The notes under the pieces are model-generated. The model saw nothing but the letters and a program-made list of their open reading frames with translations, searched no databases and was not told the DNA's origin. Made by a program: the position numbers and the translations under genes. A stretch of 64,000 nt of DNA from JASLPR01 sp964496475 (GTDB lineage: Bacteria > Chloroflexota > UBA11872 > VXNJ01), in contig CAZBZS010000003.1 in assembly GCA_964496475.1 (NCBI GenBank), forward strand, positions 1 to 64,000. The letters are read 5' to 3'. Positions 55,233 to 63,815 of the stretch are shown here, piece after piece (position 1 is the first letter of the stretch; each line of letters opens with the position of its first letter).

Positions 55233-55967
55233 CTAGTTCGCGGCCTGGTTGGTCCGGGCGGACCGATCCCGGCGAAGCACTTCAAGGGCGCGGCCGGCGG
55301 CGTCCAACTCGGCCCGCTGCACGCTGCTGCCTTCGCCTTGGCTGAAGACCACACCGTTAACAGAAACCTCAACGCGGTATGTCTTGTCTTCGTGCGGACC
55401 TGAGTAGTCAATGAGATGGTAAAGAGGATGCTGTCCTCCATCCTCGAACGTAAGCTGCTGCAATCGAGATTTGTTATCCGTATGCGGTTTTGGGGTGAAA
55501 TCGTATCGTTGAAAGAAGTCCTCGAACCACGGTAAAAGGAAGGCCTCGATTTCGGACATACCACCGTCGACAAAGACGCCGCCGATGATGGCTTCGTAGG
55601 CACGTCCGATGACGGTCTTGCGGGACCGGCCTCCGGCCAAATTGACTCCACGTCCAGTGCTGACGAAGTCAGCAAGCTCAATCGTTTCGGCCCGCCTAGC
55701 GAGGGACCGGAGGCTGACGAGGGCCGCGCGGGCCGGCGAAAGTTCGCCTTCAGGGCGGTCGGGATAGTGCTTAATGAGGTAGTCGGCGGCCGCAAGCCCC
55801 AGCGCGGCGTCGCCAAGGAACTCAAGCCGCTCGTTGGAATCGGTGGCCTTCAGGTCAGATTCGTTAACCAGCGAGCGGTGGATGAGAGCGCGACGCAGAA
55901 GCTCCCGATCGCCGAATGCATAGCCGAGACGGGATTCGAGGACGTCCAACTGAGAATCGGAATTCAT
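55233..55967 (-). CDS. rnc: Ribonuclease III
   Basis: A 244-residue enzyme that cuts double-stranded RNA in rRNA and mRNA processing. The catalytic domain has the signature ERLEFLGDAALGLAAADYL, the second acidic box YEAIIGGVFVDGG, and the early LLRRALIHRSLVNE. The C-terminal dsRNA-binding domain starts near residue 165 with NKSRLQQLTFEDGGQHPLY and ends in the basic AELDAAGRALEVLRR helix. The normal length and intact acidic residues suggest an active enzyme. The start is ATG 55967. It precedes smc directly; rnc-smc order is widespread. Confidence 0.94.
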   Translation of the reverse strand: MNSDSQLDVLESRLGYAFGDRELLRRALIHRSLVNESDLKATDSNERLEFLGDAALGLAAADYLIKHYPDRPEGELSPARAALVSLRSLARRAETIELADFVSTGRGVNLAGGRSRKTVIGRAYEAIIGGVFVDGGMSEIEAFLLPWFEDFFQRYDFTPKPHTDNKSRLQQLTFEDGGQHPLYHLIDYSGPHEDKTYRVEVSVNGVVFSQGEGSSVQRAELDAAGRALEVLRRDRSARTNQAAN

Positions 55968-56150
55968 ATCCGGTTAACGCGACTGGGAATGGCAACACTT
56001 GCAGAGCCGCGGAAAGACCTGGATCGGGTGGAGGTGGGGAGGTTCCGGGAGCCGTCGGGTCGATGCGGACGGACCGCCGGATGGAGTCGTGAAACCGGGG
56101 AGACCGCTGGAGCTTCCCTGATCGCTACCTCTCCCGAGCGGGGCGCCGGC

Positions 56151-57125
56151 TCAGGCCTGTCTGACCGCAGCGCTCATGTTGGCCGGGTAGACCGCGGTAC
56201 ACCAGTGGGCGTACTTCGGATGCTTACCCTTTACAACTTCAAAGTATAGCTTCATCAGGTCTGCCGTGATGGGTCCGATTTCGCCCGAGCCGACCATCCG
56301 ATTATCCACATGCGATACCGCCGAAATCTGGGCGCCGGTGCCGCAGAGGAACATCTCGTCGGCGATGTACAGCTCGGTTCGATCGATCGATCGCTCGATG
56401 CTCTCGAGGCCGAATTCGTCCCGGGCAAGCTGAATCACCGTGGCGCGGGTTATACCTTCAAGGATGTTCTCGGACCGTCCCGGCGTGACCAGCACTCCGT
56501 CCCGCACGATGAAGACGTTCTCGCCCGACCCTTCGCTCACGTGGCCGGCGGCCGTGAGCATGATCGCCTCGTCGTAGCCGTTCTCCTCGGCCTCGGTCCG
56601 GGCCAGGGCGGAGTTGATATAGATCCCGGTGGCCTTGGCCCGCGCCGGGATCATGTTGTCGTCAATTCGCTGCCAGGAGCAAACGCCGCAGCGAATCGGC
56701 TTGTTCACGTCCAGGTAGTCGCCAAACGGAACCGCGTAGAGGAAGAAGTCGTCCGGATAGAACTCGATGCCGGATTCGGTGCGGCGGGCCATCCCCAGTC
56801 CAACGATCTGGGTGCTCTTGTAGACCACCGGCCGGATGTAGACATCGGTGCGATATTCGTTTCGGACGGCGATGTTGACCGCGATCTCGATCAGTTCCTC
56901 AACCGAGAAACGCAGGTTCATGCGCAGAATTCGGGCGGATCGGTGCAGGCGCTCGAAGTGTTCGACCACCCGGAAGATATACATCTGCTCGTCGTCTTCA
57001 TTCCAGTAACCGCGGATGCCTTCGAACGCGCCGGTGCCGTAGTTGAGGGCGTGCGTCTTTACGCCGACCTTGGCCTGGGAAATGGGGACGTATTCACCCT
57101 CGAAAAAGGCCCACTCTTCAGCCAT
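56151..57125 (-). CDS. ilvE: Branched-chain amino acid aminotransferase
   Basis: A 324-residue fold-type IV PLP enzyme that moves the amino group between glutamate and leucine, isoleucine or valine. Seen: NYGTGAFEGIRGYW, the RPVVYKSTQIVGLGM region, the PLP-binding Lys in IPARAKATGIYINS, and AAGHVSEGSGENVFIV with EGITRATVIQLARDE, all in family order. It starts ATG 57125 with a leader of about 85 bases from a TATAAT box. The strong family fit makes a D-amino-acid aminotransferase unlikely. It appears to be a single-gene unit. Confidence 0.92.
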   Translation of the reverse strand: MAEEWAFFEGEYVPISQAKVGVKTHALNYGTGAFEGIRGYWNEDDEQMYIFRVVEHFERLHRSARILRMNLRFSVEELIEIAVNIAVRNEYRTDVYIRPVVYKSTQIVGLGMARRTESGIEFYPDDFFLYAVPFGDYLDVNKPIRCGVCSWQRIDDNMIPARAKATGIYINSALARTEAEENGYDEAIMLTAAGHVSEGSGENVFIVRDGVLVTPGRSENILEGITRATVIQLARDEFGLESIERSIDRTELYIADEMFLCGTGAQISAVSHVDNRMVGSGEIGPITADLMKLYFEVVKGKHPKYAHWCTAVYPANMSAAVRQA

Positions 57126-57215
57126 CGCTAACCATCAACCCTCTACTGGAGCTCGAAATCCCGCGCCCGGCCTGATTCAAATTACAGGCGGCGAGACCCG
57201 GCCAAACGGTGCGGA

Positions 57216-57221
57216 ATTATA
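57216..57221 (-). promoter_or_regulatory. Minus-10 box upstream of ilvE
   Basis: A perfect TATAAT on the minus strand (57221-57216), about 90 bases upstream of the ilvE start and just after the GNAT gene. No good minus-35 is visible at 16-18 bases. Confidence 0.45.
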
Positions 57222-57258
57222 CAGCCCGACACCGGCTCCTGGAGGAGTAGCCGCGGGA

Positions 57259-57783
57259 TCATCCCTCAAGCAGGCGACGGCGCAGGAAGATGAGGTCCCC
57301 GCGCAGGTCGTTGGTTTCGTAGAACTCCCTAAATCCCCACTTCTCATAAAGCGCACGGGCATATTCGTTGGGACGATCCACCCCAATCACCAGCACCGAC
57401 CGGCCAAACCGGCGAGCCGAAGCCGAAGCACTCTCTACCAGGGCGCGAGCAACCCCGCGGCGGCGGTATTCATCCATGACGTAAAGCGTATGCATATAGC
57501 ACTCGGTGAGGCCGTCGGCGATGGCCGGATCGATATTGCGAAAGCGAGTCCAGAGCTGCCCGACTAGGTCTCCGTTCTCCTCCCACACGGCGACCTGACA
57601 GGCTTGAATTCCCCGATCGACCTCGCCGAAATAGCGATCCAGAACGTGCATCTGGCTGGGAGCGCGCGCCTCACCCCAGTGAAAACTAAGTTCGTAAGCG
57701 TCCCCGGGGCCGCCGGAGCGGACGGCGAATGGCGCCGCCTCACTGGCATCACCCTCGCGGACGGCATCGCGAACTTGAGTCAT
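57259..57783 (-). CDS. GNAT-family N-acetyltransferase
   Basis: I choose ATG 57783, as the frame extended to 58074 has an Arg-rich N-terminus unlike the family. The 174-residue product shows the GNAT core: DLVGQLWTRF, the strand ECYMHTLYVMDEYRRRGVARALVE (in parts) with the acetyl-CoA pyrophosphate loop RRRGVA, and ARALYEKWGFREFY near the end. It would move an acetyl group from acetyl-CoA to an amine; the substrate is unknown. It lies between the DUF6062 and ilvE genes on the same strand, and an adjacent TATAAT suggests ilvE is transcribed separately. Confidence 0.82.
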   Translation of the reverse strand: MTQVRDAVREGDASEAAPFAVRSGGPGDAYELSFHWGEARAPSQMHVLDRYFGEVDRGIQACQVAVWEENGDLVGQLWTRFRNIDPAIADGLTECYMHTLYVMDEYRRRGVARALVESASASARRFGRSVLVIGVDRPNEYARALYEKWGFREFYETNDLRGDLIFLRRRLLEG

Positions 57784-58036
57784 CTGGCATCCCACCCCAT
57801 CGGCAAGCTGCTCTACGGATTCTAAGGGCGTTGAGTCCGTCCGCCTACTCCTCGTGGAGGGAGACCGCTGCAGGTGGATTACGATGGGTGCACTACGGTG
57901 GCGAGCGACCGCCACAGCAGGAGGTGTCGCTTTTGCCGCAGCCGACCGGGCCGGCCGGATGGCTGCGTCGCCCAGGCGTGGAGCGTTGCCGAGGTGCTGC
58001 GCGCCCACGAGCGCTTGCGGAAGTCTCCGGCGGAAC

Positions 58037-58834
58037 CTACCTGATTTCGGGCTTGCCAACGATGCCATCCACAACGTCGTAGAGGGCCTTGCGCTCCGCC
58101 TCGCTTAGACGTTCCTCGTTGGCCAAGTGATCGGCTTTGCGCACGACCTCGGCCAGGTGCACCTGAATCTGTTCCCAAGCGACAAGATTTACCTCGGCCA
58201 GCACCCGGACCGTCTCCGCATCGAGAGCGGAGCCAAGCGCCAGTCGCAAATGAACCAGACAAAGGCCGTTCGAGGCCCGGTATTTGTCCAGCAGCAGCGG
58301 GTCGTCCAGATAGGTCGTCAGCGCCGAAACGTAACGGTTCTCGGAACGGTCAATCTCCACGCACGCTGGACACGGGCGCGGGATGGAGAAAACTGGCGAC
58401 TCGCGGCCGCCGCGCCGGTACTGCCAGCGTCGCAGCGCCGTCGGAATTATTGAGCGGGCGTAGCCCGGATCGGCTTTGCTCAGCTCCCTCTGGAGCTTCT
58501 TGAGGATGTCGGCGTAGGTGATCGCGACCGCCAGCGTGTCGAGTTCCTCCAGTAGTTGGTGAGCGTGACGGTTGCAGTAGCCGTTGGCCTCGCGGAGTTT
58601 CTTGCGGGCGCCGACATCCGTGACGTTTTCCTCACAATAAGTGTGCAGGTATCGACGGACGGTCCGATCGGCGAGCCAGCAGACGGCGCAGTCCTCGTGA
58701 TGCAGGGCCTCGTAAAGCTCGGCAAAGCTCGGCTCCTTGCTGGAAAATCGAGGATCGGACCAGTCGATCTCGAAGAGTTCGGCCTTGCGGCCGCCGCTGT
58801 AGTCGGAGGGCAGGGGCTTACGTGAAGGTGGCAT
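58037..58834 (-). CDS. DUF6062 family protein with duplicated Cys/His modules
   Basis: A 265-residue cytosolic protein with no signal or membrane segment. Two similar modules are visible. The first has Cys49-x2-Cys52 and then Cys87-x2-His90, and the second Cys155-x2-Cys158 and then Cys192-x2-His195. The spacing between the halves is 34 and 33 residues. Each set could bind one zinc or an iron-sulfur cluster. The middle is helical with an Arg-rich RRWQYRRGGRE run. The family name comes from recognition of the Cys pattern; no function is established that I can state. It is divergent from the Lon-like gene. Confidence 0.7.
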   Translation of the reverse strand: MPPSRKPLPSDYSGGRKAELFEIDWSDPRFSSKEPSFAELYEALHHEDCAVCWLADRTVRRYLHTYCEENVTDVGARKKLREANGYCNRHAHQLLEELDTLAVAITYADILKKLQRELSKADPGYARSIIPTALRRWQYRRGGRESPVFSIPRPCPACVEIDRSENRYVSALTTYLDDPLLLDKYRASNGLCLVHLRLALGSALDAETVRVLAEVNLVAWEQIQVHLAEVVRKADHLANEERLSEAERKALYDVVDGIVGKPEIR

Positions 58835-58895
58835 TTACTCAACCATAATGTCGGCAGGGTGCCAATTCTTACGATCAGGGCCGATAGCTCCACGA

Positions 58896-58901
58896 TATAA
58901 T
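58896..58901 (+). promoter_or_regulatory. Minus-10 box upstream of the Lon-like gene
   Basis: A perfect TATAAT on the plus strand, about 25 bases before the ATG of the Lon-like gene, in the 92-base divergent region. RNA would start about 20 bases before the ATG. No convincing minus-35 was found. Confidence 0.45.
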
Positions 58902-58926
58902 CGGCGGTGCTATCGCCAAGAGTCTA

Positions 58927-60549
58927 ATGGCTTCTCCACACGGGTACAGTAAGGCGTTGCCGCTCAGTCCCGAAGATCTGCAAGCAAGGCTGGACAAGCT
59001 CGCCCTGCCGGAAGAGGCGATCGCCACCGCGCGGGCCCGGGCCGCCAGCATCCAGGGCGTCGAGGCCACCTCGCTCGAGTACGTCGACACCTACTACTAC
59101 CTCGACCATTTACTACGATTGCCGTGGGACCACGCGCCGAAAACGAAGGTCGATATCCTGTCCTTGTCCGAGCAGTTGCGCATGGGACACTTCGCCCCAG
59201 AGTTCATCCACGAGGCCCTTGTCGAGTTTCTCGCGTCGGCGTATTCGGAACCCACCAACGGACGGCTGGGCAAACTGCCGGTCCCGGTGTTGGCGGGTCC
59301 GGAAGGTACGGGAAAGCGCACCCTGGGGAGAAAAATCGGCGCGGCGATAGCCCGCCCGGTAGAGGTTGTAGAACTGCGACTGATGGCCAGCGACGCCGGT
59401 CTCTTCGGGACGATGTCGGAACGAGGGCGCGGCCATCCGGGAGCGATCGTGGAGGCCTTGCAACGCGCCGAGCGGCGGGACGCCGTGGTGGTCCTGGCCA
59501 ACGTCGAGTGGGCCGTGCGGACCTGGGAGGATCACGGGCTGTCGGTAATCAACCTTGTGTTCAACGAGGGAGAGCGCGAGCGCTTTCGGGACCGGTTCTT
59601 GGACGTGGAATTCGATCTCAGCGACGTACTATTCGTGATCACCACCAACGCTCTCGACTTCCTCCCGCCGGAGGTCTACGCCAAACTTCTGCCGGTCGAA
59701 TGCACCGGGTACGTGACCTCGCGAAAGCTGGAACTCGTCCAGGAGCAAATCCTGCCATCGCTGCTGGAAAAGCACGGCCTGGCGGCGTCGAATTTCGACC
59801 TTCAGGACGACGCAGCGCAGGTTCTCGTGACCGACTACGCGTTGGAGGCCGGGGTGGCCATCCTGGAGGCAGCGCTCGACGAAGCCTGTCGCAAGGTGGC
59901 CGCCGGGATATTGCTGAATCGACCGCCGCCCCAGCGCATCGACGCAGAAGTCGTCCGGAACCTGCTCGGAGTTCCACGCAAATATTTCGGGTCGCTGGAG
60001 CGGCTAGGGCAGCCGGGCATGGCAAAAGGTATTCTGGGGTCCGTCGAGGGGGCGTTGGTCGAAGTGATGGAAGTGGCCACCGTGCCGGGTTCCCGGGGCT
60101 TCACCGTCGCGGGACATCAGGCCGACGAGATGAGTCGTGTGATTGACGTCGCCTACAACTTCGTCCATTCACGCATGACCGAGCTGGACGTCTCCGCCCG
60201 GCAACTTTACGAGTACGGCTACACCTTCAATCACCGGGTCGGCTCCGACAATCGCGATGCGCCGTCGATGTCCCTAGCGGTGCTCGTTTCCCTCGTCTCA
60301 GCGTTGCGAGACAAGCTCGTCGACCCCGAGCTGGCGCTGACCGGCGAAATGTCCCTGGGCGGCAAGGTGCTGGGGGTGCGGGGACTGGATCACAAGCTGC
60401 TGGCGGCGCACCGGCATGGTATTCGACGAATGATCATTCCAAAGGCAAACGAGCCCGATCTGGACGATCTGCCCGATACCCTGGCCAACGATATCAGCAT
60501 CATCACCGTCGATGAAGTGGAGCAGGCGCTCCGCGTGGCCTTGCAATAG
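58927..60549 (+). CDS. Lon-like protease with degenerate AAA domain and intact Ser-Lys dyad
   Basis: A 540-residue protein with Lon order but no LAN substrate domain (Lon is near 800). YVDTYYYLDHLLRLPWDHAP resembles the Lon helical linker. The AAA core is damaged. Walker A is GPEGTGKRT, so Arg131 follows the Lys where Ser or Thr normally contacts Mg. Walker B is VVVLANVEW instead of a DEID-type box, and the Arg-finger motif DRME is lost. The C-terminal protease part keeps the dyad: Ser447 in DAPSMS and Lys490 in GLDHKLLAAHRHGI, with LTGEMSLGGKVLGVRGL. This suggests an ATP-independent or ATP-weak peptidase, or a regulator of a true Lon. Confidence 0.78.
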   Translation: MASPHGYSKALPLSPEDLQARLDKLALPEEAIATARARAASIQGVEATSLEYVDTYYYLDHLLRLPWDHAPKTKVDILSLSEQLRMGHFAPEFIHEALVEFLASAYSEPTNGRLGKLPVPVLAGPEGTGKRTLGRKIGAAIARPVEVVELRLMASDAGLFGTMSERGRGHPGAIVEALQRAERRDAVVVLANVEWAVRTWEDHGLSVINLVFNEGERERFRDRFLDVEFDLSDVLFVITTNALDFLPPEVYAKLLPVECTGYVTSRKLELVQEQILPSLLEKHGLAASNFDLQDDAAQVLVTDYALEAGVAILEAALDEACRKVAAGILLNRPPPQRIDAEVVRNLLGVPRKYFGSLERLGQPGMAKGILGSVEGALVEVMEVATVPGSRGFTVAGHQADEMSRVIDVAYNFVHSRMTELDVSARQLYEYGYTFNHRVGSDNRDAPSMSLAVLVSLVSALRDKLVDPELALTGEMSLGGKVLGVRGLDHKLLAAHRHGIRRMIIPKANEPDLDDLPDTLANDISIITVDEVEQALRVALQ

Positions 60550-60626
60550 GAGGTATCGTTTAGCGACCGTCGGGCAAATCCTTGAGGCTATCGGCGGGAT
60601 CACCCTCTAAGCGAGAATTTCAGTAA

Positions 60627-61811
60627 ATGTTTGGCATAGGCACCTTCGAGATCGTCCTGGTCCTGGCGATCGCTCTGATAATCCTTGGCCCCGACCGCCT
60701 CCCGCAGGCCATGGGCACCGTCGGACGTTGGGTACGAGAATTACGCCGCCTGACCGGCGAATTTCGACAGGAATTCGACGAGGAGATCAAACTCCTGCAG
60801 AGCGAGATCGCGAATCTGCGCGAAGAAGCTGAGTTGACCCGGCAGGAGCTGGAGGAAATCCACGCCGACATCGTGGAGACGGTGGGTGGGGTCCAGCAGG
60901 ACCTGGACGAGGCCGGCCAGGACATGCGGGCCGAATTTGGGATGGCGGAGGCCGCCCTGCGCGGGGAGGATTCCGGCGTCACGGTGGCCCCGAGATCAAC
61001 CTCCGCGCAGACCGCCGCCGAATTGGCCAGGCAGCCGGCCGTCGATCCCACCGACGCCATGTACCGGGCCATTCATGAGACCTTCGCCGCGCCAAACGGC
61101 CAGCCGGCTGTTTCGCCGCTACCGGTGGTCACCGGTTCGCCCGGCACGCGCCCGCAGATACCGACTCCCACGACGCCATCCGAGGCGACCGTAAACATTG
61201 GTGGACGCCTCGACGCCATGCACGCGGAAGTGGCGGAACTGGCGGGCGCCGGCGGCGAGCAATCCGTTCGGAGGTTCTCGCCCCAGAGTCAACAGTTCGG
61301 CACCCTACTGAAGGTGGTGGCAACCGCCGGGGGCGAGACCTTGGAGAAGGCAAAGAAGGAGCTGCAGCGGCAGGCGGCGAAGGATGCCATCAAGCTGGCT
61401 CACCTCAACGGGAAAGGCCCGGCCGGAATCGCGCTAGCCTGGGCTGCGCAACGACAATCGCTCGTGAAAGACGGCTCAATCGAGATCGACACCAGCGAAG
61501 CCGGGCACGTACTCATAAGGATGCGTGAGTGTCCCTACGGGTTGAAACAAGGATCCGAAGTTCCGATCTGCAAATTGAGCAACGCTTACGACCTCTCCCT
61601 GGCCGAGCAGATGGGCGCGGTGGCCAAGTATGAGATGCGAATGACGACCATGCACCCTTATTGCGAGCTTGTAATCCAAACTCCGGAGATGGCGGCCAAA
61701 ATAGCGGCGGCCGAGTTGGAGGGCGCAAAGCCGGCCGTCTCGTCGGAGGACTCCGCCGACCCGAACGGCGCGCCGGAGGCGGCTGAGAAGGTCGCGGCGG
61801 AATCGGAGTAG
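60627..61811 (+). CDS. TatB-like membrane protein fused to a Cys-containing C-terminal domain
   Basis: A 394-residue protein. Residues 1-26 (MFGIGTFEIVLVLAIALIILG, then PDRLP) match the TatA/TatB helix and the GPxRLP hinge, and the following amphipathic and acidic helices to about residue 110 fit TatB. After a Pro/Thr-rich linker (165-185) comes a helical stretch and a compact domain with Cys302 (RECPYG), Cys315 and Cys346 (HPYCELV). That pattern resembles the Cys-bearing C-domains of SufR/COG2345 regulators or V4R/ATC-hydrolase-like proteins, but I cannot prove it. Normal TatB is much shorter (about 100-170). The short acidic tail (EGAKPAV onwards) is disordered. TatB would bind twin-arginine substrates. 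Confidence 0.68.
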   Translation: MFGIGTFEIVLVLAIALIILGPDRLPQAMGTVGRWVRELRRLTGEFRQEFDEEIKLLQSEIANLREEAELTRQELEEIHADIVETVGGVQQDLDEAGQDMRAEFGMAEAALRGEDSGVTVAPRSTSAQTAAELARQPAVDPTDAMYRAIHETFAAPNGQPAVSPLPVVTGSPGTRPQIPTPTTPSEATVNIGGRLDAMHAEVAELAGAGGEQSVRRFSPQSQQFGTLLKVVATAGGETLEKAKKELQRQAAKDAIKLAHLNGKGPAGIALAWAAQRQSLVKDGSIEIDTSEAGHVLIRMRECPYGLKQGSEVPICKLSNAYDLSLAEQMGAVAKYEMRMTTMHPYCELVIQTPEMAAKIAAAELEGAKPAVSSEDSADPNGAPEAAEKVAAESE

Positions 61812-61888
61812 GCCACGATGCTCGGCTGTCCGGCCCGGCGCGGGACCCCCGACTGTCAACTGAAATTTTCAGGTAAGGCAGGTGACGA

Positions 61889-62923
61889 TTGCGGATCGCG
61901 CATGAATTCCTGGTAGAAATCGCAGCTGCCCTTCTGCGCACGAAAGGGATACCCGCGAATTCGGCCGGCTTCGTCGCGGAGACGCTGGTTGACTCCGACC
62001 TGCGGGGGCATTTCTCCCACGGAGTCCACCAACTGTGGGGCTATTTGGAGTCGCTGGACAACGGCCGCGTAAACGCGAATCCCACGATCAAGACGGTGGA
62101 GCGGACGGCGAGCGGTATACAGCTAGATGCCGACGGCGGGATGGGCCAGCTCGGCGCGAGGGACGGAATACTAGCGGCGATAGACCTGGCCCGAAAATCC
62201 GGCGTCGGCGTGGCCACCGTAAGCCGGTCCACGCATTACGGAGCGGGCGGCTACTGGGTGCGAATGGCCGTCTCCGCCGGAATGATTGGGTTCACCACCG
62301 CAAACGATCCGGGCGTCACGGTGGCCGCCCACGGGAGTTCAGAAGCGGCGCTGGGAAATCTGCCCTACGCATGGGGCGTCCCCGCGGGCCGGAAGACCGA
62401 CATCGTGCTGGACATGGGAACCGGAACGGTGGCTGACGGGAAGGTCAGCCTGGCGGCCCTGGACGGCTCTCCGGCCGGAGCCGGGTGGGGGATGGACGCC
62501 GACGGCGAGCCGGCGATCGGGGCTGCTGATATCGCCGCACTATTGCCTTTCGGCGGAGCAAAAGGATTCGGCATTAACCTGGTGAGCGACGTGCTCGGAG
62601 GAATCCTTGCCGGAAACGAGGCAAGCTCCGTACTGGCGCAGCGATCGGAGCAAGATGACGCCTGGACGAGCCATTTCTTCCTAGCTCTGGATGTCGCGGC
62701 GCTCACGGATGAATCAGAATTTCGGGCGCGCGTGGATCGGCAAATCCAGGCCGTGCGGGCGGCAAGACGCGCGCCGGGCGTGGAGCGCATACTGATCCCC
62801 GGTGAACGTGCCGAGAAGAACCGTCGGGAGCAACTGGAATTGGGGATCGAATTGCCGGCGACGGTACAAAGCCGGCTGGAGGAATTGGCGGAGGCCAGCG
62901 GGGTTTCGGCGCCGTGGAGGTAG
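61889..62923 (+). CDS. Malate/L-lactate dehydrogenase-type oxidoreductase (Ldh_2 family)
   Basis: A 344-residue NAD(P)-dependent enzyme of the Ldh_2/AllD group, a fold distinct from classical lactate dehydrogenase. The catalytic-site motifs HFSHGVHQLWGYL and THYGAGGYW, both with His, and the NAD-side TTANDPG and DMGTGTVADGKV, are visible. GGAKGFGINLVSDVLGGIL also fits. Relatives oxidise 2-hydroxyacids such as malate, lactate or ureidoglycolate. The start is TTG 61889 with AGGTGA upstream. The next gene starts within its last ten bases, so the two are coupled. The exact substrate is open. Confidence 0.85.
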   Translation: MRIAHEFLVEIAAALLRTKGIPANSAGFVAETLVDSDLRGHFSHGVHQLWGYLESLDNGRVNANPTIKTVERTASGIQLDADGGMGQLGARDGILAAIDLARKSGVGVATVSRSTHYGAGGYWVRMAVSAGMIGFTTANDPGVTVAAHGSSEAALGNLPYAWGVPAGRKTDIVLDMGTGTVADGKVSLAALDGSPAGAGWGMDADGEPAIGAADIAALLPFGGAKGFGINLVSDVLGGILAGNEASSVLAQRSEQDDAWTSHFFLALDVAALTDESEFRARVDRQIQAVRAARRAPGVERILIPGERAEKNRREQLELGIELPATVQSRLEELAEASGVSAPWR

Positions 62924-63807
62924 CAGGACCCGGCGCGGACCGGCCACTTCCCGAGGGGCTGGGGGAGGTGGAGCGCACGATCCTTTCGACGGACAACCGG
63001 GGCATTTCGAAGATCGCCGGCTACCTCCCGCCGGACTTCTGCCAGCGAGCGGCCCGGCTGGCACGCGACCACGGCGAACGGGTCATGCTAGTAACCGGGT
63101 TCTACGTGAACGGAGCGCCGGAGACCGACGGTCCGCCCGGAACCGCCGCGCTGGGTCATGCGCTGGAGCTGCTCGGCTCCGACGTAACCGTGGTGACCGA
63201 CGCGATCTCGTTCGAGGCCATGCGGGCGATCACGCCGCCAAAAATCGCCTGCGTCGAGTTCCCGGTGCTGACCAATCGAAAGAGCGCGAACTGGGCGGCC
63301 AAATTTCTGGATGAGATGAAACCTACCGCCATCGGCTTCATCGAGCGTCCCGGTCCCACCACTGACGGCACGTATCGAAGCTGGAAGCATATCGACATCA
63401 CCGAGCACTGCGCTCTGACCCACCACCTGCTCGCGGGCGATACGCCCTCGTTCGCCGTCGGTGACGGCGGCAACGAGACTGGGATGGGCAGATACCGGAA
63501 GGCACTGCTAAAGGAAGGGGTACTTGAAGACCCCTCCACCACCGCCGTCGACGAATTGGTCATAGCGAGCGTGTCGAACTGGGGTGCGCTGGGCATGGTG
63601 GCTGAGCTGTCCAGGCTGTCCGGCCGGGACCTCTTGCCCCACCCGGAAATGGAAGAGGCGCGGTTGCGAGCCATGCTCCGACGGGGCGCGGTGGACGGAC
63701 TTTCAGGGGAGACCGAGTTGAGGGTGGACGGGCGGAACCTGGAGTCCTACCTGCGGGTGTTGGTCGAGTTACGGCGGATGGTAGGGCAACAAGGAGAGGT
63801 GTCGTAA
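62914..63807 (+). CDS. D-glutamate cyclase-like protein (DUF4392)
   Basis: A 297-residue protein starting GTG 62914, overlapping the preceding stop by ten bases. The C-terminal part has VGDGGNETGMGRYRKAL and VSNWGALGMVAELS, the hallmark blocks of the DUF4392/D-glutamate-cyclase fold, and an early VMLVTGFYVNG strand. GFIERPGPTTDGTYRSW is also conserved in the family. Mammalian relatives turn D-glutamate into 5-oxoproline; bacterial members act on glutamate or related acids. A pairing with the hydroxyacid dehydrogenase suggests amino-acid or hydroxyacid catabolism. Confidence 0.8.
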   Translation: MEVAGPGADRPLPEGLGEVERTILSTDNRGISKIAGYLPPDFCQRAARLARDHGERVMLVTGFYVNGAPETDGPPGTAALGHALELLGSDVTVVTDAISFEAMRAITPPKIACVEFPVLTNRKSANWAAKFLDEMKPTAIGFIERPGPTTDGTYRSWKHIDITEHCALTHHLLAGDTPSFAVGDGGNETGMGRYRKALLKEGVLEDPSTTAVDELVIASVSNWGALGMVAELSRLSGRDLLPHPEMEEARLRAMLRRGAVDGLSGETELRVDGRNLESYLRVLVELRRMVGQQGEVS

Positions 63808-63815
63808 CCGGCAGT

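Noticed and set aside
57784..58074. N-terminal extension of the GNAT frame
   Set aside because: Arg-rich, unlike the family, and the ATG at 57783 gives a normal GNAT length.
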